This document shows, piece after piece, positions 43,376-54,965 of a stretch of 64,000 nucleotides of DNA. The notes below the pieces were generated by a model. It was not told the DNA's origin. It ran no database searches and worked only from the letters and a program-made list of their open reading frames with translations. Source of the stretch: Phoma sp. XZ068 (taxonomy: Eukaryota; Ascomycota; Dothideomycetes; Pleosporales; Didymellaceae). The DNA is taken from contig RBKR01000001.1 in the NCBI GenBank assembly GCA_004835665.1, forward strand, positions 1,798,001 to 1,862,000, in the 5' to 3' direction. Within the stretch, counting starts at the first letter, position 1. Each line of letters starts with the position of its first letter. A program made the translations under genes and the position numbers.

Positions 43376-44833
43376 ATGGACGACGCAGCCGACGAGCGCA
43401 CCGAAGAGCTCGACACGCTGCAGTCCATCTACCCAGAGCTCGTCATTGACCCCCGCAACCCCCACGCGGCCGCCCTCGACCTGCTGGTGGCGCCTGCAAA
43501 GCCGCTGCCCGTCACCTTCACGCCCGGACAAGACGTCCAGCGCCTGGCCTACCTCCCCTCGCTGCATCTCGACATCGACCTGCCTGCCGACTACCCCGAC
43601 AACGCCCCGCCACACATCGGCATCACCACTACCCCACCATGGCTGCCAGAAAGCACCACGCAGAAGCTCGCAGAGGAGGCCAAGTCGCTGTGGGATGAAT
43701 ACGGGGGCGGCGGCATCTTGTTTGCCTACATCAGTTCGCTGCAGGAGCAGGCCGACACGTGCTTCGCCATCGACGAGCTCACGCTGTCTGCCTCGATGCG
43801 GAGCGAGCTCCTGGACTACAGCAGCCGCATGAAGCGCGAGCTGTTCGACAAGGAGACGTTCGATTGCGGCGTCTGCCTGGAACCGAAAAAGGGCTTAGCC
43901 TGCTATCGCATGGAGCGCTGCAGCCATGTCTTCTGCGTCGCCTGCTTGCAAGACTACTACAACAACTGCATCACCGAAGGTGCCGTCAACAACGTCAAGT
44001 GCATGTCCACAGAATGCACGGGGGGAAAGAAGAAAGACCGACTGGTGTCGCCCAAGGAACTATTGCAAATTCCCTTGTCCCGCGAGCAAGTCGAGCGATA
44101 CGTGAACATCAAACGGAAGAAGAAGATGGAGTCAGATCCCAACATCATCTTCTGCCCGCGCCAGTGGTGCCAAGGCGCAATGCGGTCAGCCAAGTACCCC
44201 AAAATCAACGATGTCAGCCAGATGGACGACTCAGACTCCGAGGCAGAAGCCGAGGACAGCCAAGTGCATCCGGATGCCCCGACTGGACCAGAAAAGCGCG
44301 CGGTCGGCGTCAGGGGCATGGACCGACTGGCTGTCTGCGAAGATTGCACGCTCGCCTTCTGCATTGTCTGCCTCTCCTCGTGGCATGGAGATTTTGTGCG
44401 CTGCGAACCTCGCGATGCCAACCAGCTCACCGAAGAGGACCAGGCCTCTCTCAACTTCATCATGAAAAACACATCGCCGTGCGCCTACTGTTCGGTGCCT
44501 TGCCAGAAGTCATTTGGCTGTAAGTAGATTCATCCATATCTCGCGTTCCCAAGAGCTGACCCTGTACTAGGCAATCACATGACATGTGCACAATGCAAGA
44601 CACACTTCTGCTATCTGTGCGGTGCCTGGCTGGAGCCAGGGCGCCCGTACCAACACTTTAATGATCCAAAGAACAAGGCATGTTTCCAGCGATTGATGGA
44701 CGGCGCCGAGGGCGACATGGCGAATGGGGACGTGCAATTTGGAGGGAGGCGTGGAGCAGAGCAGGTTGCCGACTTCTGGGAAGAGGAGGCAATGCGGATA
44801 CAGATGCAGATCAATGACGAAGATACAAGGTAA
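43376..44833 (+). CDS. RWD-RBR E3 ubiquitin ligase (Itt1/RNF14-like)
   Basis: Exons 43376-44519 and 44571-44833 (51-bp intron) give 468 aa. Residues 1-130 form an RWD domain (ELDTLQSIYPEL, DYPDNAPPH). RING1 follows (CGVCLEPKKG...CSHVFCVACL), then the IBR cysteines (FCPRQWCQG...CEDCTLAFCIVC). The intron splits the RING2 catalytic segment CPYCSVPC-like/FGCNHMTCAQC. RBR ligases take ubiquitin from E2 onto the RING2 Cys before transfer. Yeast Itt1 modulates translation termination, and human RNF14 acts on stalled ribosomes. An acidic linker (DDSDSEAEAED) interrupts the IBR. The stop directly follows a possible donor (AGGTAACC), but no conserved exon lies beyond it. Confidence 0.92.
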
Positions 44834-45831
44834 CCTAGGCCTTGCGACACCTGCACCTTGGTGCATCACACTGTTCTAGACAGGACAACATTTCTGTGAC
44901 TATAAGGTCTTGGCGCAATGCGAACCTCACCACCACCGATGCGCCCCTCCTCGTGCTGACTGCGACGACGGCCCATAAATCTCATGGCTGCCGAGTGTTA
45001 ACGACCTTGGCACAAGTGGAGGAAACAGATCGCCACATCATGACGACCGTTAACATATCCACTCCCTTCCCTAGCTCAACAACGCAGCCATGGTGTGGGG
45101 CGTCGCAGCAACGCAAGACAATACAATACTTGATGACATATCACGACCCAAACACTGGAGTCATTCGTGTTACACGCATCCTCAGCTTACCAGAAATTTG
45201 GAATGGACTTCACGGTGAATGAGGCGTACAGAACATGGCTGTCACAGTACAATAGCACGGCGTGAAGAACGAGTGTCGCAATGCAGTTCGATAACATAGA
45301 TCTTACTCAAATCCTGTCACTTCAGGAATGGTGCTGTATCTGAGATCGTTTGTTGACTTCGTAGTTGCCGACTCTATTCCTACGTGCCGAAGACGCCGCC
45401 TACGCGAGAAGATCATGACCGAACAACACTTATCCCGGAGTATTGTGAGCGTTGCTTATCACCGATGTAGCACCTTGACTGAAATTCTGCGACACGAGTC
45501 TAGACAACGCACCTGGAAACTCAGCTGCCAAGCACAGGCGGCTGAGCCCAGTCTTATTCGCCGGTTTGGGGGCTGATTCCAACCTCACATCAGAAGCCTA
45601 CATGATTGATTCCCGCATCACGTCTTTCAACAAGCCATTTCCCCAGGAAAGCTTCTATTTTAGGCCTTGGCGCATCCGCTGCGTTCTGCCCATAGTCCGG
45701 AAGCATCTTGATGAAACGCACAGGTGGCCTTGATATGAGATCGGGGCAGGGTACGTTCGTCTTTTGGGCTGAGCGTAGAATTCGGGGCGTTTGGGGGCTA
45801 GGTTTAACCATTCACCGCAGCCGCTGGTTAG
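44834..45831. other. Intergenic region with coding-like scraps
   Basis: About 1 kb. A plus-strand frame ending at 45222 (YHDPNTGVIRVTRILSLPE) and overlapping frames on both strands at 45590-45918 (plus: MIDSRITSFNKPFPQ; minus: KIEAFLGKWLVERRD) look protein-like. I could not join them into a gene. They may be relics. Confidence 0.35.
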
Positions 45832-46032
45832 GTCTACGAGTGGACTAACTTTCACGCATGGCTCGAGACTCATCTCCACACAGATGTGCTGGTGCCTCTT
45901 GATATGCCCATTCCACATGTGGATGATGACAGTCGGCCTTCCGATATACTGCTTATTTCGAACGCTGTCATGGCTGCATACTTCGCAGCTGAAGGCTCAT
46001 TCGGCCCCATGAGCGATCACGCTCTATCTTAG
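45832..46032 (+). CDS. Orphan coding exon or gene fragment
   Basis: After a TTAG acceptor, 66 codons read without break to a TAG: VYEWTNFHAWLETHL, then TDVLVPLDMPIPHVDDDSRP and SDILLISNAVMAAYF. The composition and codon use are those of a real C-terminal exon. Upstream, an ATG frame at 45602 could supply an earlier exon, but it meets a stop at about 45733 and no clean splice joins the two. I do not recognise the family. It may be the end of a small gene or a decayed one. Confidence 0.35.
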   Translation, partial: VYEWTNFHAWLETHLHTDVLVPLDMPIPHVDDDSRPSDILLISNAVMAAYFAAEGSFGPMSDHALS

Positions 46033-46182
46033 GTTCTCTGTCATTCCAGGATATAAGTCGTAGGTCCGCGTCCAAGGAGTGCCATTGACCGGCCCACAAT
46101 TAACCAAAAAAGTCAACATCGCTCTCGAACTCGACTACTTCTGCCCGCTTTCAATTCTCTCTTGCCACTGGCTCTCATCAAG

Positions 46183-48137
46183 ATGGGTCACGAAACTCAT
46201 CATCACGAGGAGAAGAGCCCGCTCAGTTTTTTCGCAACTCCTCTTCATGAACCCTTGCATTCGAGCCGTCATCACAACAATGCAAGCAACTCTGATACCG
46301 ATCTGGAGCAACAGTACAAGTCCACAGCACATGCCCATACCGTTGAGCCCTCCCAGCCTAACTTTGAGAATATGGATTGCGCTCTACACGATAATCCGGC
46401 CTTTCATCGTCATGCGGAAGCCACGACTGCCGAGTTGTTTTACGATCTATTTTTCGTGGCAAACCTTACCACTTTCACGTCCATGCTTGAGATCAACGAT
46501 CGGCACTCTTTGACCGCATATATCGGCTTCTTCAGTCTTCTTTGGCTTACTTGGTATCAAGTGTCACTTTATGATGTCCGCTTCAGCGCAGACTCCGTAT
46601 TCGAGCGGACTGCAAAGGCACTTCATTTCGGAGTCATGGTTGGTTTCGCTGTCATTGGTCCACAGTGGAAGCCTGGCCAAGTGATGTACGACTACAAGAT
46701 TTACAAAGCTTTCGGCCTGATCCTGATGGTATCGCGTCTCACCCTGTTCGCCCAATATGGCATTACGCTGTTCTATTCGAAAAAATACCGGAAGACTGTC
46801 CTGCCTATCGCACTAGTCATGGCTTCAACATTGGCTGCTGCTATACTGTACGGTGCGCTCACGCCAGCGTTTCCCAAGGTTGAATGGGCTGCCGATGGTT
46901 CTCTGATTGGCCGAACTTCCAACGTGTATATCGCATGGTACGTCATCGCCATCTCGGAAACCATACTCACTGTTGCGGTGTCATGCCGTTGGACTATCAT
47001 CTCGTTCAAAGGGACGCACATGGTCCAGCGCATGTCCCTTCTATCTTTGATCATCCTTGGGGAGGGAATCATCGTCATCTGCAAATCTATCTCGAAGATC
47101 GTCAAGAATGAATTCTTGTGGACAGCCTCGGTTGTGGGTCAGATCATCGCTGGCGTTCTCATCATCTATTGGCTCTATCAACTTTATTTCGACCGCGTTC
47201 AGGAGGAGCACTTTGGCAGCATCAAGCAGCAGGTTTGGTCTTTTCTACACTTCCCACTCCACACTGTCCTGGTGCTCGTCCTGCAAGGTGTGTCACTGCT
47301 CATCATATGGCGCCAGGCAGTCGATGCCATGAACGGATGGGAGGGGATGTTGATCCCAGCTCAAGACTGGCTACTCAGCGTGGCTAATGGAACAGAAATA
47401 ATGCCAGAAGGAACAGCATTTGCAGCCTGGGTCAGTGATCTTACCGGAAATTACACCACCGGCGAAATCTTCGCATTCTTTGCCAACGCGACCTGCTACG
47501 GCCATGTCTACGACTACGTTCCAAAAGGTGTTGACGCATCGAACGAGGTTGCAGCCGTCTATTATGCAACACTAGACATCCGCGATGGCATCGACAATTT
47601 CTTCGCCAATGCGAACAACGATACAGCGTACGACCAATTCTTGAATGGATGGAATACCATGACTTCATCAACATTGAAGACTCTTTTCGACAGCTTCAGT
47701 GTTACGGTCGCGAAGAGTAAAAGTAAGAGCACAGGCGGCGAGAAATCCAATCCGGATATTAGCAAGATCCTGAACCAGTACTACGATATCTTCGACCTCG
47801 TAATGAGCTACACATTCATCACGGTAAGCCTGCCCTTTGACTACAGACCTTGCCCGTAATAGCTAACAAATTGCAGGCTGGCCTGGCACTTATACTGATC
47901 ACAATCCTCGGTGTCCTCTCCCTTCCCCAACATCAGCGTCGCCATTCAGTATTCGTACGCTCAGCAAGCTGCATGATGGTTGGTATTGCCCTATGTTGCA
48001 TTTCGGCTATTCGATACAGCGAGAAGGACATGTATGCCTACCTGGGCAGTGCATGGATGATTCCGACAATCTGCTTGGCGTTATTTACTTGTGTTGTTGT
48101 AAGCCATATAAGGCTACCTAAAAGAAAGGTATCGTAG
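46183..48137 (+). CDS. Low-temperature-requirement A (LtrA) family membrane protein
   Basis: Exons 46183-47823 and 47877-48137 (53-bp intron, GCTAAC branch) give 633 aa. A His/Ser-rich cytosolic head of about 85 residues precedes the LtrA signature AEATTAELFYDLFFVANLTTF. About ten membrane segments follow, for example YIGFFSLLWLTWYQVSLYDVR, HMVQRMSLLSLIILGEGIIV and AGLALILITILGVLSL. A lumenal loop of about 150 aa with N-glycosylation sites (NGT, NYT, NAT) separates the last group. LtrA proteins are named from Listeria cold growth; the molecular role in fungi is unknown. The last 15 codons (SHIRLPKRKVS, stop at 48135) lie where the DNA turns A+T-rich, so the native C-terminus may be altered by the isochore junction. 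Confidence 0.85.
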
Positions 48138-48151
48138 TAGAGTAAAGTTAA

Positions 48152-48177
48152 AGCACCTTATACCAACTTAAGGTGCT
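48152..48177. repeat. Inverted repeat at the isochore edge
   Basis: AGCACCTTA and TAAGGTGCT form a perfect 9-bp inverted repeat with an 8-base loop, 15 bases after the LtrA-like stop codon. It could form an RNA hairpin (terminator-like) or mark a repeat end. Confidence 0.6.
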
Positions 48178-48450
48178 CTAACTAAGAGTATATATAATAT
48201 CTAGGATTATATAACACGTAAGTGCTACACTCTCTAGAGTAGAGTAGACTATTCTCTAATATATTATAATCTAATAAAAATACACACCTAAACAACCTAT
48301 TATAATCCTAGAGAACACTAAACAAAGGTTAACAATTATAAGCCAAGTGTAGCACAGTTAAACTATATAGGAATAGGTATTATAAGTAAGTATAAGTAAT
48401 AAGTGTTATTAACTACTACTTATAGGTACTAATATAATATTATATACTAT

Positions 48451-48595
48451 AATTAGTCTTAGTATAATTAGTATAATTAATAATTAGTATAATTAGTAAT
48501 TAGTATAATTAATAATTAGTATAATGTTAGTAATTAGTATAATTAATAATTAGTATAATTAGTAATTAGTATAATTAATAATTAGTGTAATTAGT
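48451..48595. repeat. AT-only tandem repeat
   Basis: Alternating units of TAATTAGTATAAT and TAATAATTAGTATAAT with small variants run for about 145 bases. This is low-complexity A+T DNA, likely unstable in length. Confidence 0.8.
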
Positions 48596-48959
48596 AGCTA
48601 CTATAATACTAAGCGCTATACCTATCTCCTTAGTATATAGTAAGTAAGAATATTACCCTTATAGTATTATATTTAACCTTATTAATTAACTTTATTATTA
48701 GAACTTAACCTAACTTTTAAGCTAGATAGGTTAACTATCTATACTACTTATTATTAACTCTATAGTTATTATAGTATTTTACAAGATATCTATACTAACC
48801 CCCTTCTATACTAGTGCTTATTCTAAAGAACTAACCTTAGAAGTATTTATAAGCTTTACTTAAAATATAACTTTAATATTTTAAATACTCTAAGATAAGT
48901 ACTACTTTAGAAACTAAAGTTACTTCTACTAGCTTATACTCTAATACTAATATAGTAAA

Positions 48960-49301
48960 AGAAACTATTACTACTAATACTATTAATATTAAGTAACTAG
49001 ATCTCTATAAGGGAGACTATAGTAAGCTAGATAACTAGTTAATATAATAGGACCTATTCTTTATATTCTAAGAAGATAAGATAGAGGCTACCTTAGTAGC
49101 TAGCTATATATATAGAAAAGTATTTACTTAGATTAAACCTTTTATCTAGCTCTATAATAAAGACAATACTCTTAATAAGGTTAATATTTAGATAGAAAAC
49201 TTTAATATATTTAAAGATAAGATTTATTTAGTTTTTAGTATCTTAAATAAACCTACTATTACTATATAAAATATCTAATATATTTAATAAACCTAATCTA
49301 C
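48960..49301 (+). mobile_element. Gag relic of an LTR retrotransposon
   Basis: Read with stops as Gln/Trp, the plus strand gives a Gag-like order: KLDLYKGDYSKLD, then an aromatic FFIF segment, KIEATLVASYIY, and a KPFI piece. This resembles the capsid start of Ty3/Gypsy elements. It ends where the LTR-like repeat at 49302 begins, as if cut by a later insertion. Confidence is modest because the decay is deep. Confidence 0.5.
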
Positions 49302-49610
49302 TATTAAGGTTATATCCTAAGTAAAGCTTATAAATACTTTTAGAGTTAGTTCTCTAGAATAAATAGATATATAGTAGATTATAGAAGGTATAGATACTTA
49401 GTAAAATACTATAGTAACTATAGGTAATAATAAGTAGTATAGAGTAGACTATCTATCTTAAAAGTTAGGTTATAGTAAGGAGTATAGATAGTTAATCTAT
49501 CTATCTTAATATATAAGTAGAGATTCTAATAATAGAGTATATTAATTAGGTTAAATATAAACTATAAAGGTTATATTTCTATATATTATATACTAAGAAA
49601 ATAGAGGTAC
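49302..49610. repeat. LTR-like repeat, copy A (diverged)
   Basis: Begins TATTAAGGTTATATCCTAAG and shares with copies B-D the segments TAAAGCTTATAAATACTT, AGTAAAATACTATA and ATAATAAGTAGTATA in the same order. The leading TA would have been TG before RIP, the normal LTR end. Confidence 0.65.
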
Positions 49611-49989
49611 TTATAGACAAGTAACTAGAGTTAATCTAATAAGATATAAGAGAGTGCTTATAGACAAGTATATTATACTATACTTATTAATAAGTATTCT
49701 AATTATATATATTATACTTATTAATAAGTAGTTATATAATAAGAGTATATAGGTATTTCTTTTTTTCTATTATAGTAGCTCTAGAAAGAGTTAGGGGTTC
49801 TAGTTAGTAAATACTTATTACTATACTATTCTCTTACCTAGAATTATAATACTATCCCCTCTTCCTTTTAGTTTATTCTTAAACTATATAACTATATTTT
49901 AGTATTATATATAATCTATAGTCTCTATATTTAGTAATCTATAAGTTAAGATATCTTTATATATTTATAACCTATATCTTACTTTAGAA

Positions 49990-50500
49990 ATCTATTAAGC
50001 TAATATACCCTCTAAAGTTCTTTATAATTATTATTTCTTTAAAGGCTATAAGTGCTATATTATACTAGGTAGCTTAAATTATCTAAAGTATACTAAATAT
50101 ACTAAGACTAGTAAGCTATATATAAATATATCCTAGCTATCTCTAGACAAAACTTATAAAGAATATAAAAAGAAGGTAGAAGAAGATAAGAGTCTTCTAG
50201 TAACTATAATTATATAGTTAATAAGAAATAAGAAGATTCTAAAACAAGCTAATAATTATATATAGTAAAAGGCACTATATATAGTAAATAAAATAACTAA
50301 GGTAGGTAAGCTTAACTTAGCTAAAGAGGTTAATTATCTAGTAGTATCTATAGGTATTAGTACCGCTTTTATTACCTAGAGCACTATAGGTCTTATTAAA
50401 AAGTTAGTACTAAACTATAGTATAAATATACTAATTAGTAGTAGTTTATAAGGTTTCTTAATAGTTCCTATATATTTTCTAAGTTAGAGTATTCTAACTA
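49990..50500 (+). mobile_element. Relic of a small element-encoded ORF, copy A
   Basis: Plus-strand translation through stops gives a basic, coiled-coil-like chain (KTYKEYKKKVEEDKSLLV). It ends at SSSLQGFLIVPIYFL. Closely related ends occur at about 52420, 53530 and 55525. Each copy follows an LTR-like repeat, so the ORF belongs to the same element family. The function is unknown. Confidence 0.5.
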
Positions 50501-51341
50501 TTTAACTAGATACTTATTCTTATATTCTTACTTTTAATACTATATATAAAGAAAGTAGGTAGAGGGATAATAAATATAAATAACTACTTTCTTCCTCTTC
50601 TTAGTAAGAGACCTAGATTACTAGAAAAAGATATTAATAATATAATTTAGCTTTATATTATAAAGCTATATAATAGTATAGTTATATATTATACTATTAT
50701 AGACAAGTAGTATAATATAGTCTTATAGTATAAGTAAATAATAGAATATATTACTAGAGTTGCTAGGTACCTTCTAAATACTAGAAAGTATACTACTATA
50801 TATATTTATAGTATTTAGCTCTTTAGCCTTAGTAAAGAGCAAGATTTATAATACTATACTATTTAACTCCTTTAACTTCTTTAGATTTATAATATTAGAA
50901 TAGTAATCTAGATTACTATTTATTACTTCTTTTTTTAGTTTGTTACCCCTCTTTAGTAGTTAGAGCTAAAAGTAACACTATTACTAAAAATTCTCTTAGC
51001 CTAAATACTAGGCCTAATTAGGTAATTTATACCTAAATAAAACTACCTATACTAGAAAAATAATATCCTACTTTTAAATATATACTATACCTAATAGGGA
51101 AATAAATAAATAAGAATACTCTTAACTTTATTAAAGTATTTTTCTAAGTTAGTAACTTTATACACCCCCTTAATTTTTTTAGTTATTTCTTTTCTTTAAT
51201 AGTTTTAATAGCTTATATTATATAATAATATATAATATAATATATTTTAACTTTAGTATTTCTTAGTAGAAATATCTACTAAGTTAATTTTACTAGTAAA
51301 GTCTTATAATTTACTAATACTAGTTAGTTTTATTAGATTAT

Positions 51342-51585
51342 TATTAAGGTTATAAACTAAGTAAAGCTTATAAATACTTCTAAGGTTAGTTCTCTAGGAT
51401 AAGTACTAGTATAGAAAGGAGTTTATATAGATACCTAGTAAAATACTATAATAACTATAGGGTTAATAATAAGTAGTATAGATAGTTAATCTGTCTAGCT
51501 TAAAAGTTAGGTTAAGTTCTAATAATAAAGTTAATTAATAAGGTTAAATATAATACTATAAGAGTAGTGTTCCTAATTACTATAT
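51342..51585. repeat. LTR-like repeat, copy B (truncated)
   Basis: Starts TATTAAGGTTATAAACTAAG and matches copies C and D closely for about 240 bases up to GTGTTCCTAATTACTATA. It then diverges. A degenerate ORF relic of the family follows to about 52450. Confidence 0.75.
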
Positions 51586-52473
51586 TCTATAATAATTATA
51601 GTAGCTTACCTAGCTTACTATAAGCTATATAAGCTAAGATTACTAAGCTTAATATAAGCTATATAAGCCCTTATATATAGTCTTTCTAGCTTATTTACTA
51701 AGAGGTAAGCTTATTATATAACCTATAATAAACTATACTATAACTATACTATATAGGAAGCCCTATATAATTATTATATTAAAGCTATTAGTATCTAAGG
51801 CTATTAGTATTCTAGTTAGCTAGTTATAAGTAGATTATAATACTATTCTTTCTTCCTCTAGAACTTGCCTTAAGTTTTATTAGCTATTCTTTATAAGTAT
51901 AGCCCTACTACTACTTAGTTCTTATTATATTATTATATCTTCTGCTACTTAAAAGTGTCTATATCTTAGTATTAAAATCTATTACTATAATACTATTATA
52001 CCTATTTTATATAATTATTACTTTACTTTAGGCTATAATTATTTTATTATACCTTCTATAAATTATTTAAAATATACTAAGTATATTTATATTAGGTATC
52101 TATATATTAACCTATTTTAGGAGTCTTTAGATAAGATATAGGCTAAATATAAGAAGAAGGTAAAAGAAGATAAAAAGTTATTATCTAAAGTAATTATATA
52201 ATTACTATATAATAAGAAAATTCTAGCCTAAGTAAAGGATAGAGCTATAAAGAAGGCTAAGTACCTAGTAAATAAGTTAGAGGAGTTAGGTAAAGATATC
52301 TATACTAAGGAGATAAACTACTCTATAGTAAATATACTAGTAAGGTATTCTCCTATAATATAAGCTATACTTAACTTACTAGATACCTTTATAATCTTTA
52401 GAATAAGTTTAGTAGTTATTAGTAATTTATAAAGTTTATAACTAGCTCTTATATATTTTTTATATTAGAGTAG

Positions 52474-54463
52474 TATTAAGGTTATAAACTAAGTAAAGCT
52501 TATAAATACTTCTAAGGTTAGTTCTCTAGAATAAGTGCTAGTATAGAAGGGGGTTAGTATAGATACCTAGTAAAACACTATAATAACTATAGAGTTAATA
52601 ATAAGTAGTATAGATAGTTAATCTATCTAGCTTAAAAGTTAGGTTAAGTTCTAATAATAAAGTTAATTAATAAGGTTAAATATAATGCTATAAAGGTAGT
52701 GTTCCTAATTGCTATATACTAAGAAGTGTCCTATATTTCTTATAATATTCTATAAAGTCTTATAGAAGGCTCTATAGTTTCTATAAGTAGTTTATAGTTT
52801 CTATAGAATATATATATAGTATCTTATATTATCTTATACTCTTAGTATAGTTTATTTCTATAGGATTATAGGATGTTATATATAGTCTTTCTAGCCCTGT
52901 ACTATTGATCTATAACTATAACTTTATTATACTATGCCTCCTCTTTTAAGATTATAACACTATCCTCCTTCTTTATAGTTTATATCCTTATAAACTAATA
53001 AATAGTTTTCTAAAGTACCTAAGCTTAATATATAATAGAAACCTAAATTAATAATATTAGATATCTTGCTATAGTTACTTATAAGTACTATATAAAGAAG
53101 AACTTACTTTATAAGATATCTTTATTATATAAGAAGTATAGAAATTATAAATATAATAAAATAAAGAAGTACAAGCCTATAGATTTGCCTGTTCTTAATT
53201 TCTCTAAAATTAATAATAAGATATTATATCTAGAAGAAATAGAAGATAAGGCTGCTAAAGCTAAGAAAGCTATAATAGCTGCCTTATAGGCTGCTTATAC
53301 TAAATTAAACTAGGTATATAAATAAAAGAAATTCTAAAAGTGTTATAAATAGTAATAGTTTAATATAAGTACTTAGTTTATTAAAGATATAGAGCACCTA
53401 GAGTAACAGGAGTTATTACTTAATAATATTACTATACTTAAAAATAGGTTAATACCTAGCTTACTTATACTAGACTAGGCAATATATTCTCTGCCTTTAG
53501 ATTCTATTACTACTAATACTAGTATAATAGCTAGCAGTAGTTTATAAGGTTTATTAATAGTTCCTATATATTTTCTAAGTTAGAGTATCCTAACTACTTA
53601 ACTAGATATTTATTTTTATATTTTTTCTTTTAATATTATATTATTTTTTTAACTTCTTACTTAGTTTCCTTCTTAACCTAGTAGTAGAAGTCCTTCTAGA
53701 TTAGTATATTAGGATCTACTAGTTTTAATAGTAATATATAGAATATAGGGTGTATTCTAGCATCTCTTAGTAGTTTAAGTTAGTAGTTTATAGGGCTAAT
53801 TTACCTAGAAATAAAAAATAGTCTAACCTTAATATAATCTAGTTTTTTTATTAGTCTTTATATTTATAAGTTTTTTATAAGGAGATAGACTTTATCCCCC
53901 TCTTTTAGCTAAGGTACTGTTTTTCTTTTCTAGTTAATATAAGAGATTACTTATTATTAAGCCTTATTAATATTTTTAAGTAATTTCTAGTATACTTCCT
54001 TTAGTCTTTATACTAAGGTTATTACTAAATCTATTTAGATATTACTATTAAGAGATCTTATAAAGAAATTTAGATATCTTCTATAATTTATAAAGAATAG
54101 TATTATACCTATTACTTCTAATAATTTATTATTATATATAATCTATGCTATAGGTAATAGTAAAACCTAGTTATCTTACTCCTAGTTGCTATATATTCTT
54201 AAGTATATCTCTATAATCTAATTTATTCTTTCTATTTATCTATCTATTTATAGATAGTATATAGTTAATAGCTTCTTTTTAGTACTAATAGCTGCTATAA
54301 GTATAGTCTAATAGTTTAATATAAAGAGCTTATCTCTATTACTAATAATTAATTCTAGTATACTATAGTAATAGATAATCCTATCTAGAAATACTTATAC
54401 AAGCTGCTCTATAGTATAACTATATTAAAATAGTATTATTTCTACTACTTTAGTAAACTTATT
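52474..54463. mobile_element. Retroelement module C, 1990-bp direct duplicate of module D
   Basis: An LTR-like repeat (52474 to about 52975) is followed by a plus-strand small-ORF relic (about 53040-53560) and, on the minus strand, the C-terminal part of a Gypsy integrase (about 54460 down to 53600). The same order recurs from 54464. In the stretches I aligned, the copies differ almost only by C/T and G/A changes. Module C ends abruptly inside the integrase, where copy D of the LTR begins. Confidence 0.8.
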
Positions 54464-54965
54464 TATTAAGGTTATAAACTAAGTAAAGCTTATAAATACT
54501 TCTAAGGTTAGTTCTCTAGAATAAGTGCTAGTATAGGAGGGAGTTAGTATAGATATCTAGTAAAATACTATAATAACTATAGAGTTAATAATAAGTAGTA
54601 TATATAGTTAATCTATCTAGCTTAAAAGTTAGGTTAAGTTCTAATAACAAAGTTAATTAATAAGGTTAAATATAATGCTATAAGGGTAGTGTTTCTAATT
54701 ACTATATACTAAGGAGTATCCTATATTTCTTATAATATCCTATAAAGTTCTATAGAAGGCCCTATAGTTTCTATAAGTAGTTTATAGTTTCTATAGAATA
54801 TATATATAGTATCTTATATTATCTTATACTCTTAGTATAGTTTATTTCTATAGGATTAAAGGATATTATATAGTTATTCTAGCCCTATACTATTAATCTA
54901 TAACTATAACTTTATTATACTATACCTTCTCCTCTAAGATTATAATACTATTCTTTTCTTTTATA
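54464..54965. repeat. LTR-like repeat, copy D
   Basis: About 500 bases starting TATTAAGGTTATAAACTAAG, matching copy C (52474). Placed at the 3' side of the minus-strand Gypsy polyprotein, it is the best candidate for that element's 3' LTR. Confidence 0.65.
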
